Assembly (NCBI RefSeq): GCF_000970025.1
Contig: NZ_CP009528.1
Span: 1,661,168 to 1,725,167, forward strand
Source of the DNA: Methanosarcina barkeri MS
GTDB taxonomy: Archaea > Halobacteriota > Methanosarcinia > Methanosarcinales > Methanosarcinaceae
DNA length: 64,000 bases
Direction: 5' to 3'
The notes beneath the pieces were generated by a model. It was not told where the DNA came from. It did no database searches and saw nothing but the letters and a program-made list of their open reading frames with translations. Position 1 is the stretch's first letter, and every line of letters begins with the position of its first letter. The translations under genes and the position numbers were made by a program. Shown here piece after piece: positions 21,390 through 30,250 of this stretch.

Positions 21390-21797
21390 TCAGGCTGTGG
21401 ATTCCTTAGTTATAATATAAGCGACCATTTCAGGGTTAAGCATATTTTCTCTTGAAATCTTCGCTTCAATATCCTCAGTGGACATACCTTCGGATCTCAT
21501 TTCCTTTATTTTTTCAGTCACTGAGGTCGGAATCGTGTAATACTCGTTTATATCTTTTCTGTGGCCCCAGACGTCGCCTTCAATGAGTTGGATTCTCTGC
21601 ATCTCAAGGAACATTTCTATGGATTTTGAAACTGTAGCCATATAGGATTTTGGCAACTGAATTACCTCAATTTTTGGGCAGGTCTCAACCAGACCCAAAA
21701 CGTCCTTGTTCGATGGCCTGAAAGCCAGGTGAACAATGCGCTCATTTGGGTTAAGTGTAAAGATTTCTTCTCTTGAGCTAACCACTCGGATCTTCAT
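21390..21797 (-). CDS. DUF1699 protein, copy B
   Basis: The 135-residue paralog of copies A and C shares MKIRVVSSREEI, HLAFRPSNKDVL, LPKSYMATVSKSIEMFLEMQ and GDVWGHRKDINEYYT. The C-terminal third differs (VTEKIKEMRSEGMSTEDIEAKIS) and again looks like a short HTH. AAGGTGAGATGAG lies upstream of the ATG. It is isolated, with its own promoter region (a 600-bp AT-rich gap upstream). Confidence 0.88.
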   Translation of the reverse strand: MKIRVVSSREEIFTLNPNERIVHLAFRPSNKDVLGLVETCPKIEVIQLPKSYMATVSKSIEMFLEMQRIQLIEGDVWGHRKDINEYYTIPTSVTEKIKEMRSEGMSTEDIEAKISRENMLNPEMVAYIITKESTA

Positions 21798-22398
21798 GTT
21801 TTTCTCATCTCACCTTAAATTTTTTTACGTTTTTACATTGATAGTATTAGGATATACTGACTATAAATATTTATCCCATTAAACTAACATTATTTAGATA
21901 GTATATGAGATTTTCGATTCAAAAAACATTTCTTTAATCAAAATTTTCTAGTTTACTCATATAATTATTTGATGTGAACTTATCCAATTATTGTTACCCT
22001 TTTAGAATTTCATAGTTTTTTGGCCAGGAATCTCAGTGACTCACTTTCCGCAGCAAAGTTTTGTATATACATAGTTGTTCTGCTACTGTTTTTAGGTATT
22101 AGATGAATTTACTGGTTTTTTATGAAGAAGTTAAAAATAGCTACATTGTTTAATTTAAAAACCAGAAAAACAGCATTAAATCCCATCAATTTTCCATTCA
22201 GATTTTATATTATTATAATAAGTTTTAAAAACGTTATAAATATATTAAATTTAAAATAAATATTGAAGAATACAGGCAATAAGACTTTTTCCATTTCAAA
22301 GATACAGAAAAAGTCAAATAAACAGATAAAAACGGATATGGAAAAAGATAGCCCCAGGTTTCTGGAACCTCGGGCGGTCTTGTCAGAAAAACTGAGGG
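21798..22398. other. AT-rich gap with possible old element end
   Basis: No gene is seen. At about 22034-22150 a stretch starting CTCACTTTCCGCAG resembles the element at 42420-42571 (TTTCCGCAG, CTGCTA, TTACTG..TTTTATG.AGAAG), suggesting a diverged copy of the same repeat. Confidence 0.35.
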
Positions 22399-22665
22399 TC
22401 AGAGGATCTTATCGAGTTCCGATGCCAGTACACTACCCTGGGTAACCCCCATGAAGCGCTTTACTTCAGCCCCATCTTTCTGGATAATCAGCGTTGGGAC
22501 AGCATGTATGCCGTATTTGGAAGCCATTTCCTGGTTTTCATCCACATCGACAACTTTGAACTCAACTTTATCCCCGTACTTTTTCTCAAGCTCTTCAAGA
22601 ATTGGTTTTTGCATCCTGCAAGGTCCACACCATGTTGCGGAAAAGTCCAATAACATTGGTTTCAT
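22399..22665 (-). CDS. trxA: Thioredoxin/glutaredoxin-like protein
   Basis: A small thioredoxin-fold disulfide reductase with active site ATWCGPCRM and the cis-Pro segment HAVPTLIIQKDG. A frame start at 22707 is possible (102 residues), but the ATG at 22665 has AAGGTGA five bases upstream and yields the usual compact fold (88 residues) beginning KPMLLDFSATW. Likely electron donor for cytoplasmic disulfides. No reductase gene is adjacent. Confidence 0.9.
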   Translation of the reverse strand: MKPMLLDFSATWCGPCRMQKPILEELEKKYGDKVEFKVVDVDENQEMASKYGIHAVPTLIIQKDGAEVKRFMGVTQGSVLASELDKIL

Positions 22666-22895
22666 AAAATCACCTTTATATTTTGAAATGTCTGAGAATT
22701 TCTCCATTTTTATTTAATCCATTCCGGGAAGCATACAGAAGAGTCGTACACACACTGTCTCAAGGGCCTGTACGACAAAGCTGCCGGAAACCCAATCCTG
22801 ACGATAGGCGACATGAAAGCTGGATTTACCAAATACAGGGTCGGGACTCAATAATTGTATATTATCTTCGATGATGTGAAATAATTTTTCATATA

Positions 22896-23055
22896 TTAAA
22901 TTATTTCTTCCTGCTTCATCCTTTTCTCTACCGAGAATAAATCCACAGGATCTACCCTGGAATCTCCAGGTAAATTATTTCCATATCGAAGTGCAATAGT
23001 CTTATATTGCTCGCTGCATTTATATTTCTATCGTGTATAATTCCACAAAAAGGAT
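22896..23055 (-). pseudogene. IS200/IS605 TnpB C-terminal relic A
   Basis: Minus-strand translation gives PFCGIIHDRNINAASNIRLL, the final zinc-ribbon knuckle and catalytic-region end of TnpB (normally C..CG..HDRDINAA.NI). After a frameshift it ends VDPVDLFSVEKRMKQEEII and a stop, a tail typical of IS605 OrfB. Sequence further upstream is too decayed to read. The rest of the gap 23056-23640 shows no gene. Confidence 0.75.
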
Positions 23056-23665
23056 TGAGATCGATACTATCCATTGAAACTAAATTGGATAGAATTGAAA
23101 TAATCGCAAATATTATATTATTTTATACTATTCTGATAATGGTTTGAAAGTGCTAGTTTGTAAGTGTTTTTTTCCATACCAGAGGGCTCTATATTCCAGT
23201 CAGAAGATAAAGCTGCTCACAAAACATCATTTATTGCTTGCGCAAGTTTGTAGTTTTTTGGATTCGATTCATAATACTTCGTTTTTGTAGCCGGTCTAGT
23301 TGGGCAGAAACTAAAATCGGTAGTTTGCCAAACGTAAGTAAATCTATTCTATCATCAAAGGTTTACCAATTTTTTAAAATTATTGATAATAAGAAAGAAT
23401 TATTCTATTGTTATTATATAAAATATAATTATATTTATGTTTATGCCCATGTAAGTTGAGGTCGAATATTTTCACTCAAATAAAAGGGAAAAAAATTAAT
23501 CATTTCGAAAAATAGCTGGCGTGGGTGTATTACAGGATTGAGGAGGCTAAAGTTGAATTTGATCAGATGGTTGCATTCTGATCTTAATAAGTTCATCTTC
23601 TCCAGTATGCAGCGCAAGTGCTAAAAACGTAGAAAGGAAATCGTAAAACTATGGAGGCAAATATA

Positions 23666-23863
23666 ATGGGAGGATATCCATTCTTTAAACACAGGTTCGA
23701 TGGCCGTGGCGGTTGTGGTGGTTATGGCGGCTGTGGTGGTTATGGCGGCTGTGGCGGCTATGGGGGATTTGGCGGCTGTGGCTTTGGTGGCCGGTTTGGT
23801 GGCCGGTTTGGTTGTGACGACAGATTTAAAGGTCGTCGATGCGGGCACCGAAGGTACTGTTAA
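23666..23863 (+). CDS. Cys/Gly/Tyr-rich miniprotein
   Basis: The 65-residue protein starts GGYPFFKHRFDGRGG, then has a core of GGCGGYGG-type repeats (four units), then FGGRFGGRFG and an Arg/Cys-rich tail ending GHRRYC. An ATG at 23651 is in frame, but GGAGG (23653-23657) is well placed for the ATG at 23666. It has seven cysteines and no signal peptide. I do not recognise a family. A metal-binding or structural peptide, or a peptide precursor, are possibilities. The real ribosome site and the clear composition argue for a true gene. Confidence 0.6.
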   Translation: MGGYPFFKHRFDGRGGCGGYGGCGGYGGCGGYGGFGGCGFGGRFGGRFGCDDRFKGRRCGHRRYC

Positions 23864-24243
23864 GGGATCATGACTGTAGCTGTCAATAATGACGCCGAGT
23901 GTGAAATAATTAGTGTGAAATAATTATGAAATAATTATTGAGTATGAAAGGAAAAAGCATAATAACCATCTTTTCACGGCGTGATGAATAAGTCACCGAA
24001 ACTTGTTTTTCTTGAACAGATGACTACTAATTTTTCTTTTTTGGGATATACTTATTATTAGAAAGCTATTGCAGGCTCTCCAATGTAAATTCCTGAAGGA
24101 ATGAGATCTGTACTTTGTACTACGTTTATTAGTTTTACGTAATAATTCCTGTACAAAGATCAGATAACTCTAAAAAACTTTCAGTTTATTGAAGAGTACT
24201 TAAAAAGAAAAAATTCCCTATTATCAGGGAACCCATTAAGGAA
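23864..24243. other. Intergenic, no gene seen
   Basis: AT-rich sequence with a duplicated GTGAAATAATTA segment (23900-23930) and imperfect inverted repeats around the words CTGTACAAAG and CTTTGTAC near 24110-24160. Nothing coding. Confidence 0.5.
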
Positions 24244-25053
24244 TCATACATTTTTCTCGCAGTTTTTATCCTTGGGCCTACCTTTTATTATGTTGCCGAA
24301 GTACATACAGCCTTCCATTGGGATCGTTGGCATATCAGGTGACTCATTTATCATGTTTACAGGAGCACCACGGATAAGCACGCACGGCACACTTTCCCCG
24401 GCTTCTCCCATAAGGAGTTCGGCGGCCGAGACAAGGTTATCTGCTACAGCCTTGTATGTAATACGGAGAGGCCTTCCGTAGATATCGTCAGTTCCCCGCG
24501 CATCTTCCACAGGTACAAAGCCTGAAACTCCAAGTGCAATTCCCGAGCAGCCAAGCCTGAGAGGCTGGGTCCTGCTGTCTCCTATAATTACCCCTAACTT
24601 GCATGAGTAACGCTTCTCAAGCCGGCTCCTGATAATCTCGGAACTTTTTCGTGGGTCTTCCGGGAGCAGGACTACATTGCCTTCAGGGGCATTGGAAGCG
24701 TCGATCCCTGCATTCGGAGCCAGAACACCTTTTGTAATTGTAAGGGCAGCTCCGGGCACACCCCCAAAAATCTCATCGCATTCCTGAAGCACGAGTTCCA
24801 TTTCCCTGGGATCGATCCCGTACTGTTCCCCAAGCACCTTTGCCTTTTCGCCCGGAGTCACGCTTGCAAGCCTGACGATTCTTCTTTCCGCAGTACCAAC
24901 TGCAGATTCTGCAAGTACGAAAATATCCCCGTCAATGGGGACAAGCCCTGCTTCCTCCAGAGCCTTATCTAAAATCTTTACGATATCATCCCCTTCCCTT
25001 ATAATAGGGGTCTTAATCCCAAACATCTGGATGGAAGTATTTTCTGAACTCAT
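24244..25053 (-). CDS. cofE: Coenzyme F420-0:L-glutamate ligase
   Basis: CofE adds glutamates to F420-0 with GTP to make F420-2, the hydride carrier of methanogenesis. Motifs are GIKTPIIREGDDIVKIL, FVLAESAVGTAERR, TITKGVLAPNAGID, LLPEDPRKSSE and IIGDSRTQPLRLGCSGIA. The length of 269 residues is near the family norm of about 250. It has its own upstream region of 350 bp with AAAGATGT-type repeats. The function is established for the family. Confidence 0.95.
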   Translation of the reverse strand: MSSENTSIQMFGIKTPIIREGDDIVKILDKALEEAGLVPIDGDIFVLAESAVGTAERRIVRLASVTPGEKAKVLGEQYGIDPREMELVLQECDEIFGGVPGAALTITKGVLAPNAGIDASNAPEGNVVLLPEDPRKSSEIIRSRLEKRYSCKLGVIIGDSRTQPLRLGCSGIALGVSGFVPVEDARGTDDIYGRPLRITYKAVADNLVSAAELLMGEAGESVPCVLIRGAPVNMINESPDMPTIPMEGCMYFGNIIKGRPKDKNCEKNV

Positions 25054-25129
25054 ACTCTGCTGCCTTTAGAAGTTAATGACTAGATTGGTTTGCTGAATCT
25101 AAAATAAATGCAAAATCAAATCGTAAAAT

Positions 25130-25300
25130 GCCGGAAGATATTGATAAATGTATCCGACGGCTCCCAAAAAGATGTAAGAAGGTATTCTCAAAGATGTAAA
25201 AAGATATTCTAAAAATGTGAAGAAGTATTCAAAAAGATGTGAGATAATGTTCAGAGGATGAGAAGATAATGTCCAAAAGATGAGAAGATATCCAGATAAA
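25130..25300. repeat. Degenerate AAGATGTAAGAAG repeats upstream of cofE
   Basis: Units such as AAAAAGATGTAAGAAGGTATTC and AAGATGAGAAGAT recur six to seven times in the gap between cofE and metF. No gene is seen in 25054-25406. Confidence 0.7.
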
Positions 25301-25406
25301 GTGCTCGATAAGAATAAAAGCCCGAGGGAAATACAGGAAGTAAAAAACCTTATCGCTAAAAAAGAGTTTTCCGGGATAGAAAGAGTGATTTTTGCCTATC
25401 AAAAAA

Positions 25407-26285
25407 TTATTTCCCGGAAATTCCAGCCATAGAAAGTAGTCTCGCGGTATTTTTATGAGAGCCTATAGGCATAATATGAACCCCTCTTGAGAGTTTCATA
25501 AGCTCCTTTATAGTCTCTGAAGCTATTGAAAGACCTTCTTCGACAGGATCAGGTGCATCTTTTATACGAAGCATAATTTCTTCAGGCACATGAATTCCTG
25601 AAATATTCTTGTTCATGAATTCAGCCATACCCAGAGATTTTAGAGGAATCAAGCCTGCAATTACGGGCACTTCAAGGTGGCCTATAGCTTCCGTAAACTC
25701 CTCAAACATGCCTACATCATAGACTGCCTGAGTCTGGATAAAGTCAGCTCCACACCTGACTTTTTTTTCAAGCTTTATGAGTTGCAAAGGTTTTTCAGGG
25801 TCTATACCAGAAACCGCACCTGTACAGAAAGAGGTCCCTCCGTTTAGCTGGTTTCCTGCAAAATTAATGCCTGAGTCAAGCTTTCTTATAAGTTGCAGGA
25901 GCTGTACTGAATCAAGATCGTATACAGGTTTTGAACCTGGGTGATCTCCACAAGAAGGAAAATCTCCTGTCATCACACAGATGTTTCTGATACCCAGAGC
26001 ATACGCTCCGAGAAGATCAGACTGAAGTCCTATCCTGTTCCTGTCCCGGCAGGTGAGCTGCATAATAGGCTCGTGCCCATCATCAAGCAGAAGCTTGCTA
26101 AAAGCTAGAGAGCTCATGTGCATAATTGAGCACTGATTGTCCGTAACATTTATAGCATCTGCAATACCTTTGAGCTGGCGAGCATCTTCTAGGGAAACTG
26201 AGAATTTTGTGCCCTTAGGAGGGGAGACTTCAGCAGTAACCAGAAATTTGCTGGAATTCAGTTTTTCACGAAAATTAAAGAGCAT
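25407..26285 (-). CDS. metF: Methylenetetrahydrofolate reductase (MetF)
   Basis: This TIM-barrel reductase carries SKFLVTAEVSPPKGT, NVTDNQCSIMHMSSL, MQLTCRDRNRIGLQ, CVMTGDFP and FIQTQAVYD, as in MetF. It reduces methylene-THF (or an analogous C1 carrier) to methyl-THF. It is 292 residues and lacks any C-terminal extension. The upstream gene encodes its usual partner MetV, as in the bacterial MetFV enzymes. In a methanogen it may serve C1 biosynthesis alongside the H4MPT energy pathway (inference). Confidence 0.92.
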   Translation of the reverse strand: MLFNFREKLNSSKFLVTAEVSPPKGTKFSVSLEDARQLKGIADAINVTDNQCSIMHMSSLAFSKLLLDDGHEPIMQLTCRDRNRIGLQSDLLGAYALGIRNICVMTGDFPSCGDHPGSKPVYDLDSVQLLQLIRKLDSGINFAGNQLNGGTSFCTGAVSGIDPEKPLQLIKLEKKVRCGADFIQTQAVYDVGMFEEFTEAIGHLEVPVIAGLIPLKSLGMAEFMNKNISGIHVPEEIMLRIKDAPDPVEEGLSIASETIKELMKLSRGVHIMPIGSHKNTARLLSMAGISGK

Positions 26286-26344
26286 TGGGTAGAATATTAG
26301 GAATGAAATTATTTAAAACCATGCTCCTGGATAGTGCATCAGTC

Positions 26345-26430
26345 GGTTAATATTATTTCCAAAACCTTTAATCTGTATCATCCCAGGGTTAATATTATTT
26401 CCAAAACCTTTAATCCGTATCATCCCGTTT
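26345..26430. repeat. Tandem duplication of about 45 bp between metV and metF
   Basis: The segment TTAATATTATTTCCAAAACC followed by TTTAATCYGTATCATCCC occurs twice in a row with one difference. The gap 26286-26557 contains no gene. Confidence 0.85.
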
Positions 26431-26557
26431 TTGCATAGTCCAGTGAGGTTTGCAGTTCAGTGAGATTATTGCAGATATGAATTAATGCCCAAATATATGC
26501 ATTTTAAGCACCGGTAAAAAATCTGATTAAAATATTAAATAAAAACTGTAAATGAGT

Positions 26558-27172
26558 TTAGTCAACTCTATGCTCCTGAGGGGCATGAACTGTGTAAAGG
26601 AGATCAAGCCTATTGATTTTTTTCAACCTATTATAAATCAAAGTCCATACACAGTCGTTCTCTCTGTTGACTTCACACATCCCGTCAATAGCTCCTCCAC
26701 AGGGCCCGTTTAGAAGTCCTTTTGGGCACCGTGATTTGGGACAGATCCCTCCGAATTCACCAATTGTGCATTTTCCACACATCGCACACTGGTCTAAAAG
26801 CAGCTTGCCTTCGCTTGAACCTCCCAGAGAAAGCGTATCATTTGAGCCGAACACAGGCACCTCCGTAACACCGGCAACCGTTGAAACTCCACTACCGCAG
26901 CCCATAACCAGAATACAGCGTGCCTCAGTTATTTTTTCATTTTTCTGGACCAGGGAGTCAAAAGACCGGACGCTGCAGGCTGCTGTGGGGAGAGCCCAGC
27001 CTACTACATGCTTTCCGTTTTTCTCAAGCTGCCTGATCATCTCAAGCACTTCGGGTTCTCCACCGGTCTTCAGTTTTGCAGCGCAGACATTGCATCCGAT
27101 AATAAATATGTCATCTTCGTCCTGTAACAGGGCCAGGATTTCTTCAAGGGGTTTTGCTGAAGTTATAATCAT
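26558..27172 (-). CDS. metV: MetV-like zinc/Fe-S protein (MTHFR C-terminal-type)
   Basis: The protein has IIGCNVCAAKLKTGG, WALPTAACSVRSF and a cysteine cluster (DQCAMCGKCTIGEFGGICPKSRCPKGLLNGPCGG), typical of the MetV partner of MetF that carries Zn and Fe-S sites. The ATG at 27172 has GAGGT five bases upstream, overlapping the end of the DHPS-like gene, so I prefer it to the longer frame from 27220. It forms an operon with the DHPS-like gene upstream and metF downstream. Confidence 0.88.
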   Translation of the reverse strand: MIITSAKPLEEILALLQDEDDIFIIGCNVCAAKLKTGGEPEVLEMIRQLEKNGKHVVGWALPTAACSVRSFDSLVQKNEKITEARCILVMGCGSGVSTVAGVTEVPVFGSNDTLSLGGSSEGKLLLDQCAMCGKCTIGEFGGICPKSRCPKGLLNGPCGGAIDGMCEVNRENDCVWTLIYNRLKKINRLDLLYTVHAPQEHRVD

Positions 27173-27174
27173 AA

Positions 27175-28401
27175 CTACCTCAAATATCGATATTCCAGAT
27201 CGCTCCGCTTTGCAATGCATTCGCGGATCATTTCGGCAATAAGTGGTAGGGAGCGCGCCTGCCCTTCAAGTTTCCTGGCAAGGCGTCCAAGCTGAAGCAG
27301 AGTGCCCATTACAAGCACATCAGTCATCTCTGTTTCGTGGGAAACTGCATTCCTTGTCAAGGCTGCATCCCCTCCTCGGGAAAGTATCTCCTGTTTTATT
27401 ATCAAAGCCTCTGTGGTCGTAAGATTACGAATTTTCAGCATAAGATGGATACTTTTATTCTGCATTATCTTTGAGCCTGTTGTGGTAACTCCAAGTTTTC
27501 GCATTGCAATGGCTGCATCCTGTGGTGTCTTTACCTCGACCACAGAGACCTCATAATTGCCCTCTTTTACTATACTTGGCCTGCTCCTTATAGCTCCTGA
27601 AAACTTTACAACATCAACGGTCTCAGGTACATCATGCGTACGGACGATATGGGCACCTTTGTAGACTGCAATAGATGTTGCAGCCAGGCTGCCATAGAGC
27701 CTTTCAGTTGCAGGTTTTCCAAGTACGTCTCCTATGAAAGATTTTCTTGAGAGAGCTGCTAACAACGGTTTTTCAAAAATTTTAAGGCGCTCAAAATCAT
27801 CAAGAGTTTCAAAGTCATAGATGGGAAGTTTTTCTTCGATCCATCTGCCAGATGCAGGGTCAAGTATAAGTTTTTCCGGATTTATGCCGCCTGCTTCAGC
27901 GGCCTGTATAATAGAATCAAGAGATTCGATAATAGCATCCATTCCGAGGGGATCACCCGGTACTTTATTTGAGGCCATGACAACAGCAGGACATCCATAA
28001 TCTGCCACTACTTCAATCATTCTGGGGTCTGCTGTAAAACCGGAAACATCATTTATGATATCAGCTCCCCTTTTGAGAGCTTCTTCTGCGATTTCAGAAA
28101 ACATTGTATCTACGGAAATCACAGCATCCACATTGCCTTCCAGTGCTTCTAGAACTGGCAAAATACGTTCAAGTTCCTGTTTCCTGCTAATAGGCTCGGC
28201 GTGTAACCAGGTTGAACGGGCTCCAATGTCCAGAAAGGTTGCTCCTTCCTCAACCATTTTTTGAGCTGTCTCAAGCGCGGAATCCGGGCTTACAACCGAA
28301 TCTCCGTAAAAGGACTCAGGACTAAAGTTAATAATACCCATAACATGTGCAGGGTATTGATCTCCTATTTTTATACCACATATTTCAGTATCAACAACCA
28401 T
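27175..28401 (-). CDS. Dihydropteroate synthase-like protein
   Basis: Residues 1-270 form the DHPS TIM barrel: MGIINFSPESFYGD, EGATFLDIGARST, VDTMFSEIAEEALKRGADIINDVSG, LDPASGRW and LAALSRKSFIGDVLG. About 140 further residues are specific to the archaeal form. DHPS joins p-aminobenzoate to a pterin; the archaeal paralogs may act on a different arylamine in folate or methanopterin synthesis. Linkage to metV and metF suggests the folate-type pathway. ATG 28401 is preferred; a TTG at 28410 is possible. Confidence 0.85.
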   Translation of the reverse strand: MVVDTEICGIKIGDQYPAHVMGIINFSPESFYGDSVVSPDSALETAQKMVEEGATFLDIGARSTWLHAEPISRKQELERILPVLEALEGNVDAVISVDTMFSEIAEEALKRGADIINDVSGFTADPRMIEVVADYGCPAVVMASNKVPGDPLGMDAIIESLDSIIQAAEAGGINPEKLILDPASGRWIEEKLPIYDFETLDDFERLKIFEKPLLAALSRKSFIGDVLGKPATERLYGSLAATSIAVYKGAHIVRTHDVPETVDVVKFSGAIRSRPSIVKEGNYEVSVVEVKTPQDAAIAMRKLGVTTTGSKIMQNKSIHLMLKIRNLTTTEALIIKQEILSRGGDAALTRNAVSHETEMTDVLVMGTLLQLGRLARKLEGQARSLPLIAEMIRECIAKRSDLEYRYLR

Positions 28402-28945
28402 TTTTGACAACCAGGATCTATAAGTTTCAATTAAAATAACGCTAGCTAACGCTTAATAGACATTGGTAAATAGATACTAAGGAAGCCGGCTTTACAGAGC
28501 TATCTCTCTGTCGGAAATTTCAACGATATGTCTTTAAATCGCGAAAATAGAGTTTATTCCGCTTTTACTACATTCCGTGAAAAATCTTTATATTCCGTCC
28601 GCAGAGGCTTCCAAACAGGGAGAGTTTGTTTATCGATTATTATCAGGATTTGACAAATAATCACTATAATCATATATTAATTAATACATATAAACTGATT
28701 TTATCAGGTATACTTGTTTAAGGCATGTTTAAGACGCGTTAAAGCAGGTTTCAAGCCTTTCTGTAAGCCCTATTTTGCCGACTGAACACTATTTTAGTAA
28801 TTAAATTATAAATTTAAACTCAATAATTATTTTGATTATTGTTGGCAGTAAACGTCATTGTGATATTATAAGCTTCAATAATACATAAAAATATTGATGT
28901 GTAAGAGTAATCTGGTACAATTAGGAAAGCAGTGTTGTATGTTAA
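28402..28945. other. Upstream region of the folate operon, no gene
   Basis: AT-rich. Contains TTTAAGACGCGTTAAAGC and ATAATTA runs, no supported gene. A similar TTTAAGACGC motif is seen before lsm (35325-35340). Confidence 0.5.
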
Positions 28946-29290
28946 GTGAACTACCACTCCCTGAATCCTTCGCCTCACGGCTCAGTTTCGAGGAAGAAGG
29001 CTTTTTGGTTCATTCCTTTTTCTTTTGAGAATAAGTCCCAAACCCTTCCCAGCGTTCCGCAGGTGTCAGATAAATATATGATTTAGATTTAGATTTTGAT
29101 CTGGATTTTGATCTTGAAATAAGAATTTCTTGATATTGATTGCAGCATTAACGTCCTTATCATGTTTTGTTTTACAATTAGAGCATTCCCATTCTCTAGC
29201 ATAAAGAGTCAGATTAGAGTTATAATATCCACAAACGTTACAAAGTTTAGAAGATGATTCAAATCTTCATAGAAGGATAACTTTAACTTC
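28946..29290 (-). pseudogene. IS200/IS605 TnpB C-terminal relic B with right end
   Basis: Minus-strand reading gives RFESSSKLCNVCGYYNSN, LTLYAREWECSNCKTKHDK and DVNAAINIKKF, the complete TnpB zinc ribbon (CxxC..CxxC), then a stop at 29066. An in-frame TGA lies just upstream of RFESSS. About 120 bp beyond the stop the sequence ends GGGAGTGGTAGTTCAC at 28946, which resembles an IS605 right end terminating in TCAC. The N-terminal part is lost. Such right ends normally produce the guide RNA. Confidence 0.8.
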
Positions 29291-29559
29291 TCCAATATAT
29301 TCATTATTTGTAGATAATTCTGTTTTAACTGATTACAAACCAGAAAGGAATCCATGCGTCTTCGGTTAAGTGAAAAATCGTGATAAATTGTCTTCGGTTC
29401 CATAACAGTTGTCAAATATTCCAATAAATTGTGGGGTGGGACATGATATCAATTTCGTGTAGAGGACAAAATTGATGAGTATACAAGAAAATTATTTAAA
29501 TAAAGTAGTATAACTTATTTTATTGACTCTTTAGTTAAGTTTTGGGTCGGGGGATCTTT

Positions 29560-29967
29560 ATGAAAATAAGAGTTATCAGTTCAAGAAATGAAATTCTGTC
29601 ACTGAATCCAAATGAAAAGGTCGTTCACTTTGCATTCAGGCCATCAAATAAAGATATTTTTCTGCTTGTTGAGACCTGTCCGAAACTGGAGGTAATCCAG
29701 CTTCCAAAATCATACATAAGGACAGTTTCAAGAGCTATAGAGATGTTTCTGGAAATGCAAAAGGTTCAGTTCATTGAAGGAGATGTATGGGGACACAGGA
29801 AAGACATTAATGAGTATTATACTGTCCCCTCATCCATAATATCAAAAATAAGAAGCATGAAAGCTGAAGGCATTCCCAGTGAAAAAATTGCGGAAAAAGT
29901 AGCGCATGAAAGCAAACTTGGTCCTGGAATGGTTTCTTACATTCTGAACAAAAAAGATTTGGAATAA
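29560..29967 (+). CDS. DUF1699 protein, copy C
   Basis: The third paralog, 135 residues, shares MKIRVISSRNEIL, HFAFRPSNKDIF, CPKLEVIQLPKSY and GDVWGHRKDINEYYT. The C-terminus (SIISKIRSMKAEGIPSEKIAEKVAHESKLG) is again HTH-like. The ATG at 29560 follows a GGGGGAT ribosome site; the frame extends to a TTG at 29542 but that lacks support. Unlike A and B it is on the plus strand. The three copies have unrelated neighbours. Confidence 0.88.
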   Translation: MKIRVISSRNEILSLNPNEKVVHFAFRPSNKDIFLLVETCPKLEVIQLPKSYIRTVSRAIEMFLEMQKVQFIEGDVWGHRKDINEYYTVPSSIISKIRSMKAEGIPSEKIAEKVAHESKLGPGMVSYILNKKDLE

Positions 29968-30000
29968 AAACGAGTCTCTGCCCGAGTTCCGCAAGCCTTT

Positions 30001-30250
30001 CTTAAAAACTGCTTGCTTGCAAGTCTTTTTAGGAAGGGTTTGACCGAAAAACCCCTCGTAAAGGCGTGATCAACCGAATCAACGGTTGTAGCACAACCTT
30101 TTTCAAAAAAGGCTTGTCTGCAAATATTTTCAAAAAAGATTTGATCGAAAACACGGTAACGTTTGAGTTTGAGGATCTTATCCCCAAACCCTATCTGCGT
30201 GATCAACCGGCGCAACGGTTGCGGCACAACAGTTGTGCTCAATAGGACTA
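30001..30250. repeat. Duplicated hairpin-bearing intergenic repeat
   Basis: GCGTGATCAACCG appears at about 30063 and 30199. Each copy is followed by a stem CAACCG..CGGTTG (loops AATCAA and GCGCAA) and GCACAAC. Short words such as AAAAAAGGCTTG/AAAAAAGATTTG also repeat between them. It has no coding sense and may be a dispersed structured repeat of the genome. Confidence 0.6.

Noticed and set aside
22733-22852. Fragment reading CLKGLYDKAAGNPILTIGDM
   Set aside because: The plus-strand frame looks protein-like and ends in a stop, so it may be a relic, but I cannot name a family and it has no start.
29209-29424. 71-residue minus-strand frame near TnpB relic B
   Set aside because: It is an out-of-frame reading through the decayed TnpB sequence; the true TnpB frame is different.
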